Below, piece after piece: positions 1 through 6,795 of a DNA stretch of 13,818 nt (position 1 is its first letter; every line of letters starts with the position of its first letter). The DNA comes from J005 sp964613235 (GTDB taxonomy: Bacteria; Pseudomonadota; Zetaproteobacteria; Mariprofundales; Mariprofundaceae): positions 1 to 13,818 of the forward strand of contig CAZTGM010000049.1 of the NCBI GenBank assembly GCA_964613235.1. Direction: 5' to 3'. The notes beneath the pieces are model-generated. The model was not told where the DNA came from and searched no databases. It saw only the letters and a list, made by a program, of their open reading frames with translations. The position numbers were made by a program, and so were the translations under genes.

Positions 1-126
1 GGAGACAGAGCCCGTGGCGGCAATCTGACAAGTGTTTTGACACCAAAGCCTCGTCATGCATCTTGCATTCATACTTGTCTGCTTCAGAATAGCTGAACAC
101 CCCATAATACTGATACAAGGATGCAT
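1..126. other. Leader region upstream of pldA
   Basis: No gene is supported here. A perfect TTGACA hexamer lies at 37-42 and could be the -35 of a pldA promoter, but nothing at the right spacing resembles a good -10. A CATAAT at 103-108 looks like a -10 but is too close to the start codon. A small inverted repeat (ATGCA, 3 nt, TGCAT) sits at 56-68. One frame entering from the left edge closes at a TGA at 26-28 and could be the last eight codons of an upstream gene; this cannot be decided from so few codons. Confidence 0.35.
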
Positions 127-1008
127 ATGAACACCCACAGGATATGGCTCACAAGCATGCTCTGCCATGCAATGATTTTGTTCTTTTCGGCCTTTGCCCA
201 TGCGGCAGAGCCATCATCGCTGATTGATACGCGCCTGGACCGGGAAAGCCTTTCAGGTGATAACAGATTCTCCATCCTTCCACATAAACCCAATTATATC
301 CTGCCATTATCCTACAATATTCAGCCCAATCAGGCGCCATGGCGCGGCTTTGGCGCAGGCCAGAACCCTGTTCAAAGCAGTGAAGTCAAATTCCAGATCA
401 GCATCAAAATTCCCCTGGCAAACAATCTGTTTACGGAACATGATGCATTATTCGCCGCCTATACGCAGAAATCATTCTGGCAGGCCTACAACAAAAAAAT
501 ATCATCGCCTTTTCGCGACAATAATTTCAATCCTGAACTGTTCTACAGAATGAAACTGGACAGGGACATTGCCGGCATGAATGTACGCATCCTGAGCCTT
601 GGCTTCGAACACGAATCCAATGGCCGCACCGAACCGTTATCGCGCAGCTGGAACAGGGTTTATGCCAAAGCGGTGGCGGAATATGGTAATATCGCGCTGG
701 CTTTGAAAGTCTGGTATCGTATTCCTGAAAAGACATCTTCGGATAACAACCCGGACATCAGCAATTATCTGGGCAATGAAGAACTGCATGCCTTATATCG
801 CTACGGCCATCAGACATTCGGCGTAATGTTTCGACCCGGATTACGCTCCGGGTTCACCCCTGGCATCCAGCTTGACTGGAGCTTTCCGCTGACAAAACGG
901 CTGCAGGGATATGTTCAATACTATTCGGGCTATGGAGAAAACCTGATCGACTATAACCACTACAATCATTCGATCGGCATAGGCATCATGCTCAACAACT
1001 GGCTTTGA
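127..1008 (+). CDS. pldA: Outer-membrane phospholipase A (OMPLA)
   Basis: Calcium-dependent phospholipase A1/A2 of the outer membrane, which hydrolyses phospholipids that reach the outer leaflet. Numbering here is from the ATG at 121, six bases upstream of the preferred start. A signal peptide (hydrophobic about residues 9-25, ending AHA-AE) directs export. The active-site block FEHESNGR (162-169) followed by SRSWNR (174-179) carries the catalytic His164, Ser166 and Asn178, spaced exactly as His142/Ser144/Asn156 of the E. coli enzyme. The Asp of the E. coli SDP stretch near the calcium site is Glu here (TEP). The C-terminus ends in aromatic-rich, beta-strand-like sequence, as expected for a 12-stranded barrel; about 294 aa is normal. 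I prefer the ATG at 127 over the one at 121, because AAGG at 117-120 lies 6 nt before 127 but touches 121. The gene stands alone and ends at a convergent hairpin. Confidence 0.93.
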   Translation: MNTHRIWLTSMLCHAMILFFSAFAHAAEPSSLIDTRLDRESLSGDNRFSILPHKPNYILPLSYNIQPNQAPWRGFGAGQNPVQSSEVKFQISIKIPLANNLFTEHDALFAAYTQKSFWQAYNKKISSPFRDNNFNPELFYRMKLDRDIAGMNVRILSLGFEHESNGRTEPLSRSWNRVYAKAVAEYGNIALALKVWYRIPEKTSSDNNPDISNYLGNEELHALYRYGHQTFGVMFRPGLRSGFTPGIQLDWSFPLTKRLQGYVQYYSGYGENLIDYNHYNHSIGIGIMLNNWL

Positions 1009-1037
1009 ACGGAAGCGAATGCTGCCTTCCAGACAAC

Positions 1038-1062
1038 AACAGCCGGCGTCAAGCCGGCTGTT
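1038..1062. terminator. Convergent hairpin between pldA and tRNA-Pro
   Basis: A perfect 10-bp stem AACAGCCGGC / GCCGGCTGTT encloses a 5-nt loop. On the minus strand it is followed by GTTGTCT, a moderately T-rich tail, so it probably ends the tRNA-Pro transcript. On the plus strand the tail (ATTGCAAT) is weaker, but the position 29 nt after the pldA stop suits a bidirectional terminator. Confidence 0.7.
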
Positions 1063-1073
1063 ATTGCAATAAA

Positions 1074-1150
1074 TGGTCGGGGTGAGAGGGTTCGAACCTC
1101 CGACCTTACCGTCCCGAACGGTACGCGCTACCAGGCTGCGCCACACCCCG
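1074..1150 (-). tRNA. tRNA-Pro (anticodon CGG)
   Basis: Complete 77-nt cloverleaf on the minus strand with the 3' CCA encoded. The acceptor stem CGGGGTG pairs with CACCCCG. The anticodon arm TACCG / CGGTA holds the loop TTCGGGA, giving anticodon CGG, which reads the proline codon CCG. The T arm contains GGTTCGAACCC. The first base is C, typical of bacterial tRNA-Pro. A sigma70-type promoter lies just upstream and a hairpin downstream, so it can be its own unit, although the exchanger gene is codirectional upstream with no clear terminator between them. Confidence 0.97.
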
Positions 1151-1168
1151 TCTGTGTAAAGGGTGCGC

Positions 1169-1197
1169 ATCATAAGGTTTTACGTGCCGGACTTCAA
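1169..1197 (-). promoter_or_regulatory. Promoter of tRNA-Pro
   Basis: On the minus strand TTGAAG (plus 1192-1197), a 17-nt spacer and TATGAT (plus 1169-1174) form a good sigma70-like promoter. It is followed by the GC-rich discriminator GCGCACCC. The predicted start is about 12 nt before the tRNA. GC-rich discriminators are typical of stringently controlled stable-RNA promoters; such control here is inferred. Confidence 0.65.
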
Positions 1198-1207
1198 ATG
1201 TCCGTTT

Positions 1208-2212
1208 TCAGAGCACCAGGTGGACGATGAACAGCGTGTACAACAACACATTTCCAAGCAGCCACAAGGGTTTCAAACACCGTGATGCCAACAGAAAACT
1301 CAGCCAGGCCATGCCGGAAAGTGCCAGAATAATCGAAACGATGGCATGCAGATCATCAATATGCCATGGCAAAAGCAACATGCCGACAGCCGGGATCACC
1401 GTACCCTGAAAAACCATGGCGCCAGTAATGTTGCCGAATGCCAGGGTATCCCGGCGACGGCGGATCCATAGAATCGAATTAACCTTCTCCGGCAACTCCG
1501 TGGCTACAGGAACAATCAACAGGGATACCAACAGAGCTGCCACGCCGATCATTTCACTTAAGGATTCGGCCCCTGCCACAAACATTTTGGCACCGATAAC
1601 CAATAGAATCAGACCAACAACCAGTTGCAGCAGGGCCACGGCCAGCGAATCCCCCAGAAAACGGGAGCCATAAAGGTCATGATCGGCTTCCGTGCCATGA
1701 CCATCGGCCACCAGTTCACTACTGGCGCTGATGGTGGCCATCAAATAAAGAAAATAGCCGATGATCAGAATCGCTGATGCTCCCAGCCGCATACCGTGCC
1801 ATTCGACCGGCAAAAATGCGACCAGCGCCGCTAGACCAAAGCCTGCCAGAAAAAACCGAACATCGCGTTGCATGCCCGTTGGCTCCGGTGTCAACAACGT
1901 ATGCCAGCCGTGCTTATGTGCTGCAAACAGGCCCATCAATCCCAGACTCAACGTTCCCAGCATGAACGGTGCACCAAGAATAGCGCCCATTCCCACCGCA
2001 TGATTGATTTCCATGGATGCGCCACCGGCCACGATAGCCACGATGGGCACGATCGTTTCCGGCATAGCCGTCCCCACGGCAGCAAAAATCGAGCCGGTAA
2101 CACCCTCGGACACGCCCATCCGCTCACCCAGACTCTCCAGTGCATTGGTAAATATCTGGGCCGCAGCAAACACCACAGCCAAGGCAAACAGTAACAATAA
2201 AACGGCTTCCAT
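1208..2212 (-). CDS. Sodium/calcium exchanger superfamily (CaCA) membrane protein
   Basis: Predicted inner-membrane cation antiporter of the CaCA superfamily, 334 aa and almost entirely hydrophobic segments. Two inverted alpha repeats are visible. Repeat 1 (about 29-85) contains MGVSEGVTGSIFAAVGTAMPE with the ion-site Glu52; repeat 2 (about 217-275) contains VPVATELPE with Glu242 and GNITGAMVF with Asn261. The hydrophilic loop between halves (about 165-187) is short. The usual GN..GSN pattern of repeat 1 reads GAILGAPF, so Asn residues that normally help form the ion site are missing. The transported ions therefore cannot be assigned; calcium is only the family default. Start chosen at 2212 because GGGGAG lies 8 nt upstream (plus 2221-2226); a reading-frame extension to 2281 lacks such a site and starts with unrelated hydrophilic sequence. 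It diverges from the ferredoxin gene. Confidence 0.82.
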   Translation of the reverse strand: MEAVLLLLFALAVVFAAAQIFTNALESLGERMGVSEGVTGSIFAAVGTAMPETIVPIVAIVAGGASMEINHAVGMGAILGAPFMLGTLSLGLMGLFAAHKHGWHTLLTPEPTGMQRDVRFFLAGFGLAALVAFLPVEWHGMRLGASAILIIGYFLYLMATISASSELVADGHGTEADHDLYGSRFLGDSLAVALLQLVVGLILLVIGAKMFVAGAESLSEMIGVAALLVSLLIVPVATELPEKVNSILWIRRRRDTLAFGNITGAMVFQGTVIPAVGMLLLPWHIDDLHAIVSIILALSGMAWLSFLLASRCLKPLWLLGNVLLYTLFIVHLVL

Positions 2213-2343
2213 GACGGTAGCTCCCCTCACTCGACAACAAGCATTGGAAAACATTTGTCCACACCCATGCCGATCAGTCAAATTGGTGCGTCAAGACTAG
2301 GCGAGCAGCAGAACGCCGTCCATCCGGCACGGGCTGCTTCCGC

Positions 2344-2372
2344 TTGTGCAAAGGAAATGCACTCCGTATGCT
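2344..2372 (+). promoter_or_regulatory. Candidate promoter of the ferredoxin gene
   Basis: TTGTGC (2344-2349), a 17-nt spacer and TATGCT (2367-2372) followed by TCGCCCAC. Each hexamer is only a moderate match, but the core CGTATGCTTCGCC (2365-2377) recurs exactly in the candidate tRNA-Ser promoter near the right edge, at the same spacing from a TTGT -35. The predicted leader is about 30 nt. Confidence 0.45.
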
Positions 2373-2408
2373 TCGCCCACTCATTGTTATTACATAAGAG
2401 AGGAAGCC

Positions 2409-2753
2409 ATGGCGTTTGTTGTCACCCAGCTTTGTAAAGATTGTGTCGATACCGCATGTGTTGCGGTATGCCCGGTAGACTGTTTCTATCAGCCCAAGGA
2501 AATCACGGATGAAACTCCGAACATGCTGTTCATCTCGCCGGAAGAATGCATCGATTGCGCCGTATGTGAACCGGAATGCCCGTGGGAGGCTATTTATCCG
2601 GAAGAAGATGTGCCGGAAGTATTTGAAAGCGACATTGTCCTGAATGAAAAATGCGATACGGATCGCGATCTGTTTGAACTGGCGGAAGTTACCGACCACG
2701 AACCGCCTACGGCGGAAGAAGTTGCCGCGAATAAAGCCAAGTACGGACTGTAA
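2409..2753 (+). CDS. fdxA: 7Fe ferredoxin (3Fe-4S/4Fe-4S, FdxA type)
   Basis: Small soluble electron carrier, 114 aa, resembling Azotobacter vinelandii ferredoxin I from its first residues (MAFVVT). Cysteines 9, 12, 17, 21, 25 and 47, 50, 53, 57 match the FdI pattern: by homology Cys9, Cys17 and Cys57 bind the 3Fe-4S cluster, and Cys21, Cys47, Cys50 and Cys53 bind the 4Fe-4S cluster. The motif CIDCAVCEPECP is nearly identical to the family. The segment between the two halves (about 28-38) is around seven residues longer than in FdI. The C-terminal part is acidic. Start chosen at 2409, just after GAGAGGA (2398-2404); an in-frame ATG at 2346 would overlap the promoter. Redox partners cannot be told from the neighbours. 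A strong terminator follows directly. Confidence 0.92.
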   Translation: MAFVVTQLCKDCVDTACVAVCPVDCFYQPKEITDETPNMLFISPEECIDCAVCEPECPWEAIYPEEDVPEVFESDIVLNEKCDTDRDLFELAEVTDHEPPTAEEVAANKAKYGL

Positions 2754-2773
2754 TTCGAATCCTGAGGATTACG

Positions 2774-2803
2774 GCCTGCGCATCGATGATGCGCAGGCTT
2801 TTT
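2774..2803 (+). terminator. Rho-independent terminator of fdxA
   Basis: An 11-bp perfect stem GCCTGCGCATC / GATGCGCAGGC with a 3-nt loop (GAT) is followed by TTTTT. This is the clearest intrinsic terminator in the window. Its T-run ends only 5 nt before the rlmN start codon, and its 3' arm contains the only Shine-Dalgarno-like AGG in front of rlmN. Confidence 0.9.
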
Positions 2804-2808
2804 CATGT

Positions 2809-3858
2809 ATGAAACACCCCAAACCTTCCATCTTCGGCATGAGCCGGAGCGATCTTGTCGTGCTATGTGAACAGGCCGGAGTCAAAACCGTGCATGCCGA
2901 AACGCTTGTGGCCGAAATCTTCCGCAAAGGTAAGACGACCATTGCAGACATCGCTGACCTGCCACGCGCCCTGCATGCCTGGCTGCACGAGCACATCGAC
3001 ATCAGCCTGCCGCAATCCATTGCCAACCAGCATTCGGACGACGGCACAAAAAAAATGCTGCTTGCCATGCATGATGGCAAGGAAGTGGAAACCGTACTGA
3101 TCCCCGCAGCCGGCCGCCTCACCCAATGCATTTCCACACAGGTGGGCTGTGCCATCGGCTGCACCTTCTGCCTGACCGCAACCGCCGGCCTGGTTCGCCA
3201 TCTGAGTGCGGCTGAAATGGTGGTACAGATCGTCGCCGCACAACAGCTGCAACAACAACGCCCGCGCAATCTGGTGCTCATGGGCATGGGCGAGCCACTG
3301 CATAATTACGAACAGGTTGCCCGCTTCCTGCATATCGTGACCGATCCGAAAGGCATGGCCTTCTCACCCAATCGCGTCACACTTTCAACAGCAGGACTGG
3401 TACCTGCCATCCAACGCATGCAGCAGGATGCCCTGCCCTGCAATCTGGCTATCTCGCTCAATGCCACGACCGATGAAGTACGCAACCGCATCATGCCGAT
3501 CAACCGCAAATATCCGATCCGCATGCTGATGCAGGCCGTGCGCGACTATATCGCGCAACGTGGTGGCAAACGGGTACTCATCGAATATGTGTTACTGGCC
3601 GGCATCAACGACAGTATGGCTGATGCACACAGGCTGTGCGCACTGCTCGATGGCCTGGACTGTACGGTCAATCTGCTGCCGTTCAATGCCCATGTCGGAG
3701 CTGCCTTTGCACGCCCCGACGAGGCCACGGTATCCGCCTTTCGCAATATTCTCGTGCAGGCAGGCCTGGTTGCCGTCGTACGCGATTCGCGCGGCCGGGA
3801 TATTTCCGCGGCCTGCGGTCAGTTGCGCACTGAAATCAGACAGCGTAAACAGACATGA
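2809..3858 (+). CDS. rlmN: Dual-specificity RNA methyltransferase RlmN
   Basis: Radical-SAM enzyme that methylates C2 of A2503 in 23S rRNA and A37 of a subset of tRNAs. The 349-aa protein has the family's N-terminal region (about 1-95), then the cluster motif CAIGCTFC with Cys114, Cys118 and Cys121. Cys107 (TQCISTQ) corresponds to E. coli Cys118 and Cys336 (SAACGQL) to the methyl-carrying Cys355, so the catalytic set is complete. LVLMGMGEPL (155-164), VTLSTAG and EYVLL are further family blocks. Start chosen at the ATG at 2809; an in-frame ATG at 2839 is possible. Neither has a convincing ribosome-binding site, and the fdxA terminator occupies the expected leader. How rlmN is expressed is therefore unclear: read-through from fdxA or a promoter inside fdxA are the options. 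It ends inside the shared terminator with the lipoprotein gene. Confidence 0.95.
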   Translation: MKHPKPSIFGMSRSDLVVLCEQAGVKTVHAETLVAEIFRKGKTTIADIADLPRALHAWLHEHIDISLPQSIANQHSDDGTKKMLLAMHDGKEVETVLIPAAGRLTQCISTQVGCAIGCTFCLTATAGLVRHLSAAEMVVQIVAAQQLQQQRPRNLVLMGMGEPLHNYEQVARFLHIVTDPKGMAFSPNRVTLSTAGLVPAIQRMQQDALPCNLAISLNATTDEVRNRIMPINRKYPIRMLMQAVRDYIAQRGGKRVLIEYVLLAGINDSMADAHRLCALLDGLDCTVNLLPFNAHVGAAFARPDEATVSAFRNILVQAGLVAVVRDSRGRDISAACGQLRTEIRQRKQT

Positions 3859-3861
3859 AAA

Positions 3862-3880
3862 AGGCGGCCAAAGGCCGCCT
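3862..3880 (-). terminator. Terminator shared by rlmN and the OmpA lipoprotein gene
   Basis: An 8-bp stem AGGCGGCC / GGCCGCCT with an AAA loop on the plus strand. On the minus strand it is followed by TTTTTC, a proper U-tract for the lipoprotein transcript. The run of A that encodes this tract directly follows the rlmN stop codon. On the plus strand no T-run follows, so termination of rlmN here would be weaker. Confidence 0.8.
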
Positions 3881-3890
3881 CATCCATCAC

Positions 3891-4580
3891 TTATTCGATA
3901 TCCTTGTCCGGAATAATCAGCATCTCTACGCGACGATTAAGCTGACGTCCGGCTTCGGTCTCGTTGCTTGCACGGGGCTGGGATTCACCCATGCCGCGAA
4001 CCTGAATGCGTGAAGGCTGCACGCCACGATCCATGAGATAATATCTGACGGCCCTGGCCCGCTTCTCGGACAATTTCTGATTATATGCTTCAGAACCAAT
4101 GCTGTCGGTATGGCCCGTAATCTGGATCGTTGTGCGATTATAGCGCTGCAGAATATCCGCCACCTTGTCCAGCGTTGTCAGAAATGCAGGCTTCAATTCG
4201 GCAGAATTGAATGCGAAGGATACTTCATTATTCATCGTGATTTTCAGATTCTCATTACGCAGGCGCTCAACCTCGATCTGGTGCGCAGCACGCTCGCTTG
4301 CCAGCTCACGCTCAAACTCCGCCTGCTGCTTGTCCATATAGCGACCGGCACCGGCGCCGATCAGGCCACCGGCCGCCGCACCAAGCAATGCACCCTTCAG
4401 GGCACCACCGGAATGGTCGCCCTGATAACCGATCACTGCGCCAGCCAGAGCACCCAGAGCCGCGCCTGTCGCCGCTCCCGTCTTGGTATGCCGGTTCGGA
4501 TCATCCGGCGTCGTCGCACAGCCCGTCAATCCTGTCAAACCCAGCGATATAATACCTACCCAAACCATGGAACGCTTCAT
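3891..4580 (-). CDS. OmpA-family lipoprotein with glycine-zipper segment
   Basis: Predicted outer-membrane lipoprotein anchored to peptidoglycan, 229 aa, similar in architecture to E. coli YiaD. The signal sequence ends in a lipobox LTGC with lipidated Cys21; the following Ala gives no inner-membrane retention signal. Residues 35-80 are a glycine/alanine-rich zipper (GAATGAALGALAG, GALLGAAAGGLIG). A charged, probably helical linker (84-115) leads to an OmpA C-terminal domain (about 117-226). Asp159 (GHTD) and Arg174 (LSEKRA) are spaced 15 apart, as are the diaminopimelate-binding Asp271/Arg286 known from the OmpA family. NRRVEM closes the domain. Start chosen at 4580, since GGAGG lies 5 nt upstream; a frame extension to 4712 has no signal sequence at its start. 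The gene is 137 nt after leuD on the same strand; a hairpin in that gap suggests separate control. Confidence 0.9.
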   Translation of the reverse strand: MKRSMVWVGIISLGLTGLTGCATTPDDPNRHTKTGAATGAALGALAGAVIGYQGDHSGGALKGALLGAAAGGLIGAGAGRYMDKQQAEFERELASERAAHQIEVERLRNENLKITMNNEVSFAFNSAELKPAFLTTLDKVADILQRYNRTTIQITGHTDSIGSEAYNQKLSEKRARAVRYYLMDRGVQPSRIQVRGMGESQPRASNETEAGRQLNRRVEMLIIPDKDIE

Positions 4581-4635
4581 ACATGCCTCCAATGCCAATT
4601 TCTGTCGTACAAATACTTGTGCATTCACATCCACA

Positions 4636-4659
4636 AAACTGTGTGTCCGGACACAGTTT
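4636..4659 (-). promoter_or_regulatory. Inverted repeat upstream of the OmpA lipoprotein gene
   Basis: Perfect 8-bp arms AAACTGTG / CACAGTTT surround an 8-nt centre that itself contains TCCGGA. It lies 56 nt before the lipoprotein start and 58 nt after leuD. On the minus strand the second arm runs into TTTTG, so it could be a weak terminator for leuCD. Alternatively it is a protein-binding site for the lipoprotein promoter. The sequence does not decide between the two. Confidence 0.4.
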
Positions 4660-4717
4660 ACATATTCCTGTTTTATCCCGATACACGTTTTTGTCCAGTG
4701 GAAATTGTGCACTTAGC

Positions 4718-5353
4718 CTAAAAAAGCCAGGGCGCTTCCTGTTTGCGCCGCTGTTCATAGGCGCGGATATCATCTGCATGTTGCAAGGTCAGGCCAATAT
4801 CATCCAGCCCGTTGAGCAGGCAATGTTTCCTGAAATCATCAATAGCGAACGAAAAATGCTCACCTGCCGGCGTGGTCACGGTCTGCTGCGGCAAATCCAC
4901 GGCCAGTCGATAACCCTGCTGCGCTTCGCACTCAGCCATCAACCGCTGCACGATCGCTTCATCCAGCACGATCGGCAGGATGCCGTTCTTGAAACAGTTG
5001 TTGTAGAAGATATCAGCAAATGACGGTGCGATAATACAACGGAAACCATAATCCAGCAGCGCCCATGGAGCATGCTCCCGCGATGAACCACAACCGAAAT
5101 TCTCACCGGCCAGCAGAATCGACGCACCCTCATAGCGCGGCTGGTTGAGCACGAAATCCTTGCGTTTCGGCCGGTTCGCACAATCCATGCCGGGCTCGCC
5201 GCGATCCTCATAACGCCATTCGTCAAACAGGTACGGACCATAGCCGGTACGTTTGATCGATTTCAGAAACTGCTTGGGAATGATGGCATCTGTATCCACA
5301 TTGGCCCGGTTCAGTGGTACCACAATACCTTCAAGTTGCGTAAATGCTTCCAT
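4718..5353 (-). CDS. leuD: 3-isopropylmalate dehydratase small subunit
   Basis: Small (swivelling-domain) subunit of isopropylmalate isomerase, which with LeuC converts 2-isopropylmalate to 3-isopropylmalate in leucine synthesis. The 211-aa product shows NVDTDAIIP (18-26), NFGCGSSREHAPWAL (85-99), APSFADIF (109-116) and NGLDDIGLTL (181-190), all close to E. coli LeuD, with normal length. The start is one of two adjacent ATGs: 5353 (giving MEAFTQ, with AGGGGG 7 nt upstream) or 5356, where spacing is only 4. With the 5353 start the leuC stop and leuD start overlap as TGATG, which implies translational coupling. LeuB does not follow; the next gene is an unrelated lipoprotein. Confidence 0.96.
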   Translation of the reverse strand: MEAFTQLEGIVVPLNRANVDTDAIIPKQFLKSIKRTGYGPYLFDEWRYEDRGEPGMDCANRPKRKDFVLNQPRYEGASILLAGENFGCGSSREHAPWALLDYGFRCIIAPSFADIFYNNCFKNGILPIVLDEAIVQRLMAECEAQQGYRLAVDLPQQTVTTPAGEHFSFAIDDFRKHCLLNGLDDIGLTLQHADDIRAYEQRRKQEAPWLF

Positions 5354-6765
5354 CATTGATCCCCCTGCCACTCGCGCACATCGACAAAATGACCGCTAAT
5401 GGCAGCCGCAGCCGCCATGGCGGGACTCACCAGATGGGTGCGTCCACCCATGCCCTGCCTTCCCTCGAAGTTACGGTTGGATGTCGAGGCGCAACGCTCA
5501 CCCGGCTCGAGCCGGTCGGCATTCATGGCCAGACACATCGAACATCCCGGATCGCGCCATTCGAAACCGGCCTCAATGAAAATTTTATCCAGCCCTTCGG
5601 CCTCGGCCTGCTGTTTTACCAGACCGGAGCCAGGCACGGCCATGGCCAGTTTAACGTTATCCGCCACCTTATGCCCACGCACGATGTCGGCCGCCGCACG
5701 GAAATCCTCGATGCGCCCATTGGTGCATGAACCGATAAATACTTTGTCCACATAGATATCGGTGATCTTCGTATGCGGTTTCAGCCCCATGTAATCCAGA
5801 GCCCGCTGCCAGCCTTCAGTCTGCACAGCATTGCGCGCCTCTTCCGGCGCCGGCACACAGGCCGTTACCGGCAAAACCATTTCCGGACTCGTGCCCCAGC
5901 TGACCTGCGGCGCAATATCCGCTGCATCAAAATGAAGTTCCTTATCGAATATAGCATCGACATCCGAATGCAGTTCGCGCCAGGCCTGCTCAGCCTGCGG
6001 CCAGACATCCTCATCCGGCCCAAACGGACGATGACGCACATAGTCGATCGTCGTATCGTCCACGGCAACCATGCCGCAACGCGCACCAGCCTCGATGGCC
6101 ATATTGCACAGGCTCATGCGTCCTTCCATGGACAGGCCGCGCACGGCAGAACCGGCAAATTCAATGGCATAGCCTGTACCACCGGCCGTCCCAATCTGAC
6201 CGATGACGAACAGCGCCATATCCTTGCCGGTCACGCCCCGGGGCAGCGCACCATCAATATGGATGCGCATCGTTTTCGGTTTCTTCTGAATCAGGCATTG
6301 CGTCGCCAGCACATGCTCCACCTCGGAGGTTCCGATACCCATGGCGATAGCACCAAACGCGCCATGCGTCGACGTATGCGAATCCCCACACACAACGGTC
6401 ATACCCGGCAAAGTCAGCCCCTGCTCCGGGCCGACGACATGCACCACGCCCTGGCGAATATCGTCCAGACCAAACTCGATAATACCGAATTCCCGGCAAT
6501 TGGTATCCAGTGCTTCCACCTGTATGCGCGATACCGGGTCGGTAATGCCCTCGTCGCGACGGGTTGTCGGCACATTGTGATCCGGCGTAGCCACGGTCGC
6601 CGCAGTACGCCAGGGTCTGCGCCGGGCCAGACGCAGACCTTCAAATGCCTGCGGACTGGTCACTTCATGCACCAGATGCCGGTCGATATACAACAACGTG
6701 GAACCGTCGTCATTCTGACGCACCACATGCTGATCCCACACTTTCTCGAATAATGTCTTTGCCAT
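5353..6765 (-). CDS. leuC: 3-isopropylmalate dehydratase large subunit
   Basis: Aconitase-superfamily catalytic subunit of isopropylmalate isomerase (leucine synthesis), 470 aa, the usual length of the bacterial LeuC type found in E. coli. The 4Fe-4S ligands are visible as Cys347 in FIGSCTNGR and Cys408/Cys411 in PGCSMCLAMN. Other hallmarks are VCGDSHTSTHGAFG (125-138), SNRNFEGRQG (429-438) and the N-terminal MAKTLFEKVWDQHVV. The start is supported by this N-terminus; the Shine-Dalgarno is poor (AAGG only about 2 nt upstream). It is first in the leuC-leuD unit and diverges from dcd across a 148-nt region rich in inverted repeats, which probably holds its promoter. I see no leucine-rich leader peptide. 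Confidence 0.97.
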   Translation of the reverse strand: MAKTLFEKVWDQHVVRQNDDGSTLLYIDRHLVHEVTSPQAFEGLRLARRRPWRTAATVATPDHNVPTTRRDEGITDPVSRIQVEALDTNCREFGIIEFGLDDIRQGVVHVVGPEQGLTLPGMTVVCGDSHTSTHGAFGAIAMGIGTSEVEHVLATQCLIQKKPKTMRIHIDGALPRGVTGKDMALFVIGQIGTAGGTGYAIEFAGSAVRGLSMEGRMSLCNMAIEAGARCGMVAVDDTTIDYVRHRPFGPDEDVWPQAEQAWRELHSDVDAIFDKELHFDAADIAPQVSWGTSPEMVLPVTACVPAPEEARNAVQTEGWQRALDYMGLKPHTKITDIYVDKVFIGSCTNGRIEDFRAAADIVRGHKVADNVKLAMAVPGSGLVKQQAEAEGLDKIFIEAGFEWRDPGCSMCLAMNADRLEPGERCASTSNRNFEGRQGMGGRTHLVSPAMAAAAAISGHFVDVREWQGDQ

Positions 6766-6795
6766 TGCCTTGAATTACCGCCTTGCGCTGTAAAG

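Noticed and set aside
2..28. Frame ending in a TGA at 26-28 as the C-terminus of an upstream gene.
   Set aside because: Only eight codons are visible and two other frames stay open longer; it cannot be supported.
841..1173. Minus-strand open frame of 110 codons across the pldA end and tRNA-Pro.
   Set aside because: It reads through the tRNA gene and the antisense of pldA; the protein has no recognisable features.
2276..2294. Two TTGAC-like hexamers on the minus strand as -35 elements for the exchanger gene.
   Set aside because: No acceptable -10 was found at normal spacing from either one.
2644..2808. Upstream extension of the rlmN frame into fdxA.
   Set aside because: The extension overlaps fdxA and its terminator and adds residues with no likeness to RlmN; the open frame is probably chance.
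4110..4721. Plus-strand open frame of 203 codons opposite the OmpA lipoprotein.
   Set aside because: It is antisense to a well-supported gene and has no ribosome-binding site or family features.
5773..6753. Plus-strand open frame of 326 codons opposite leuC.
   Set aside because: It is antisense to a clearly conserved leuC; the His/Arg-rich translation is typical of a shadow frame.
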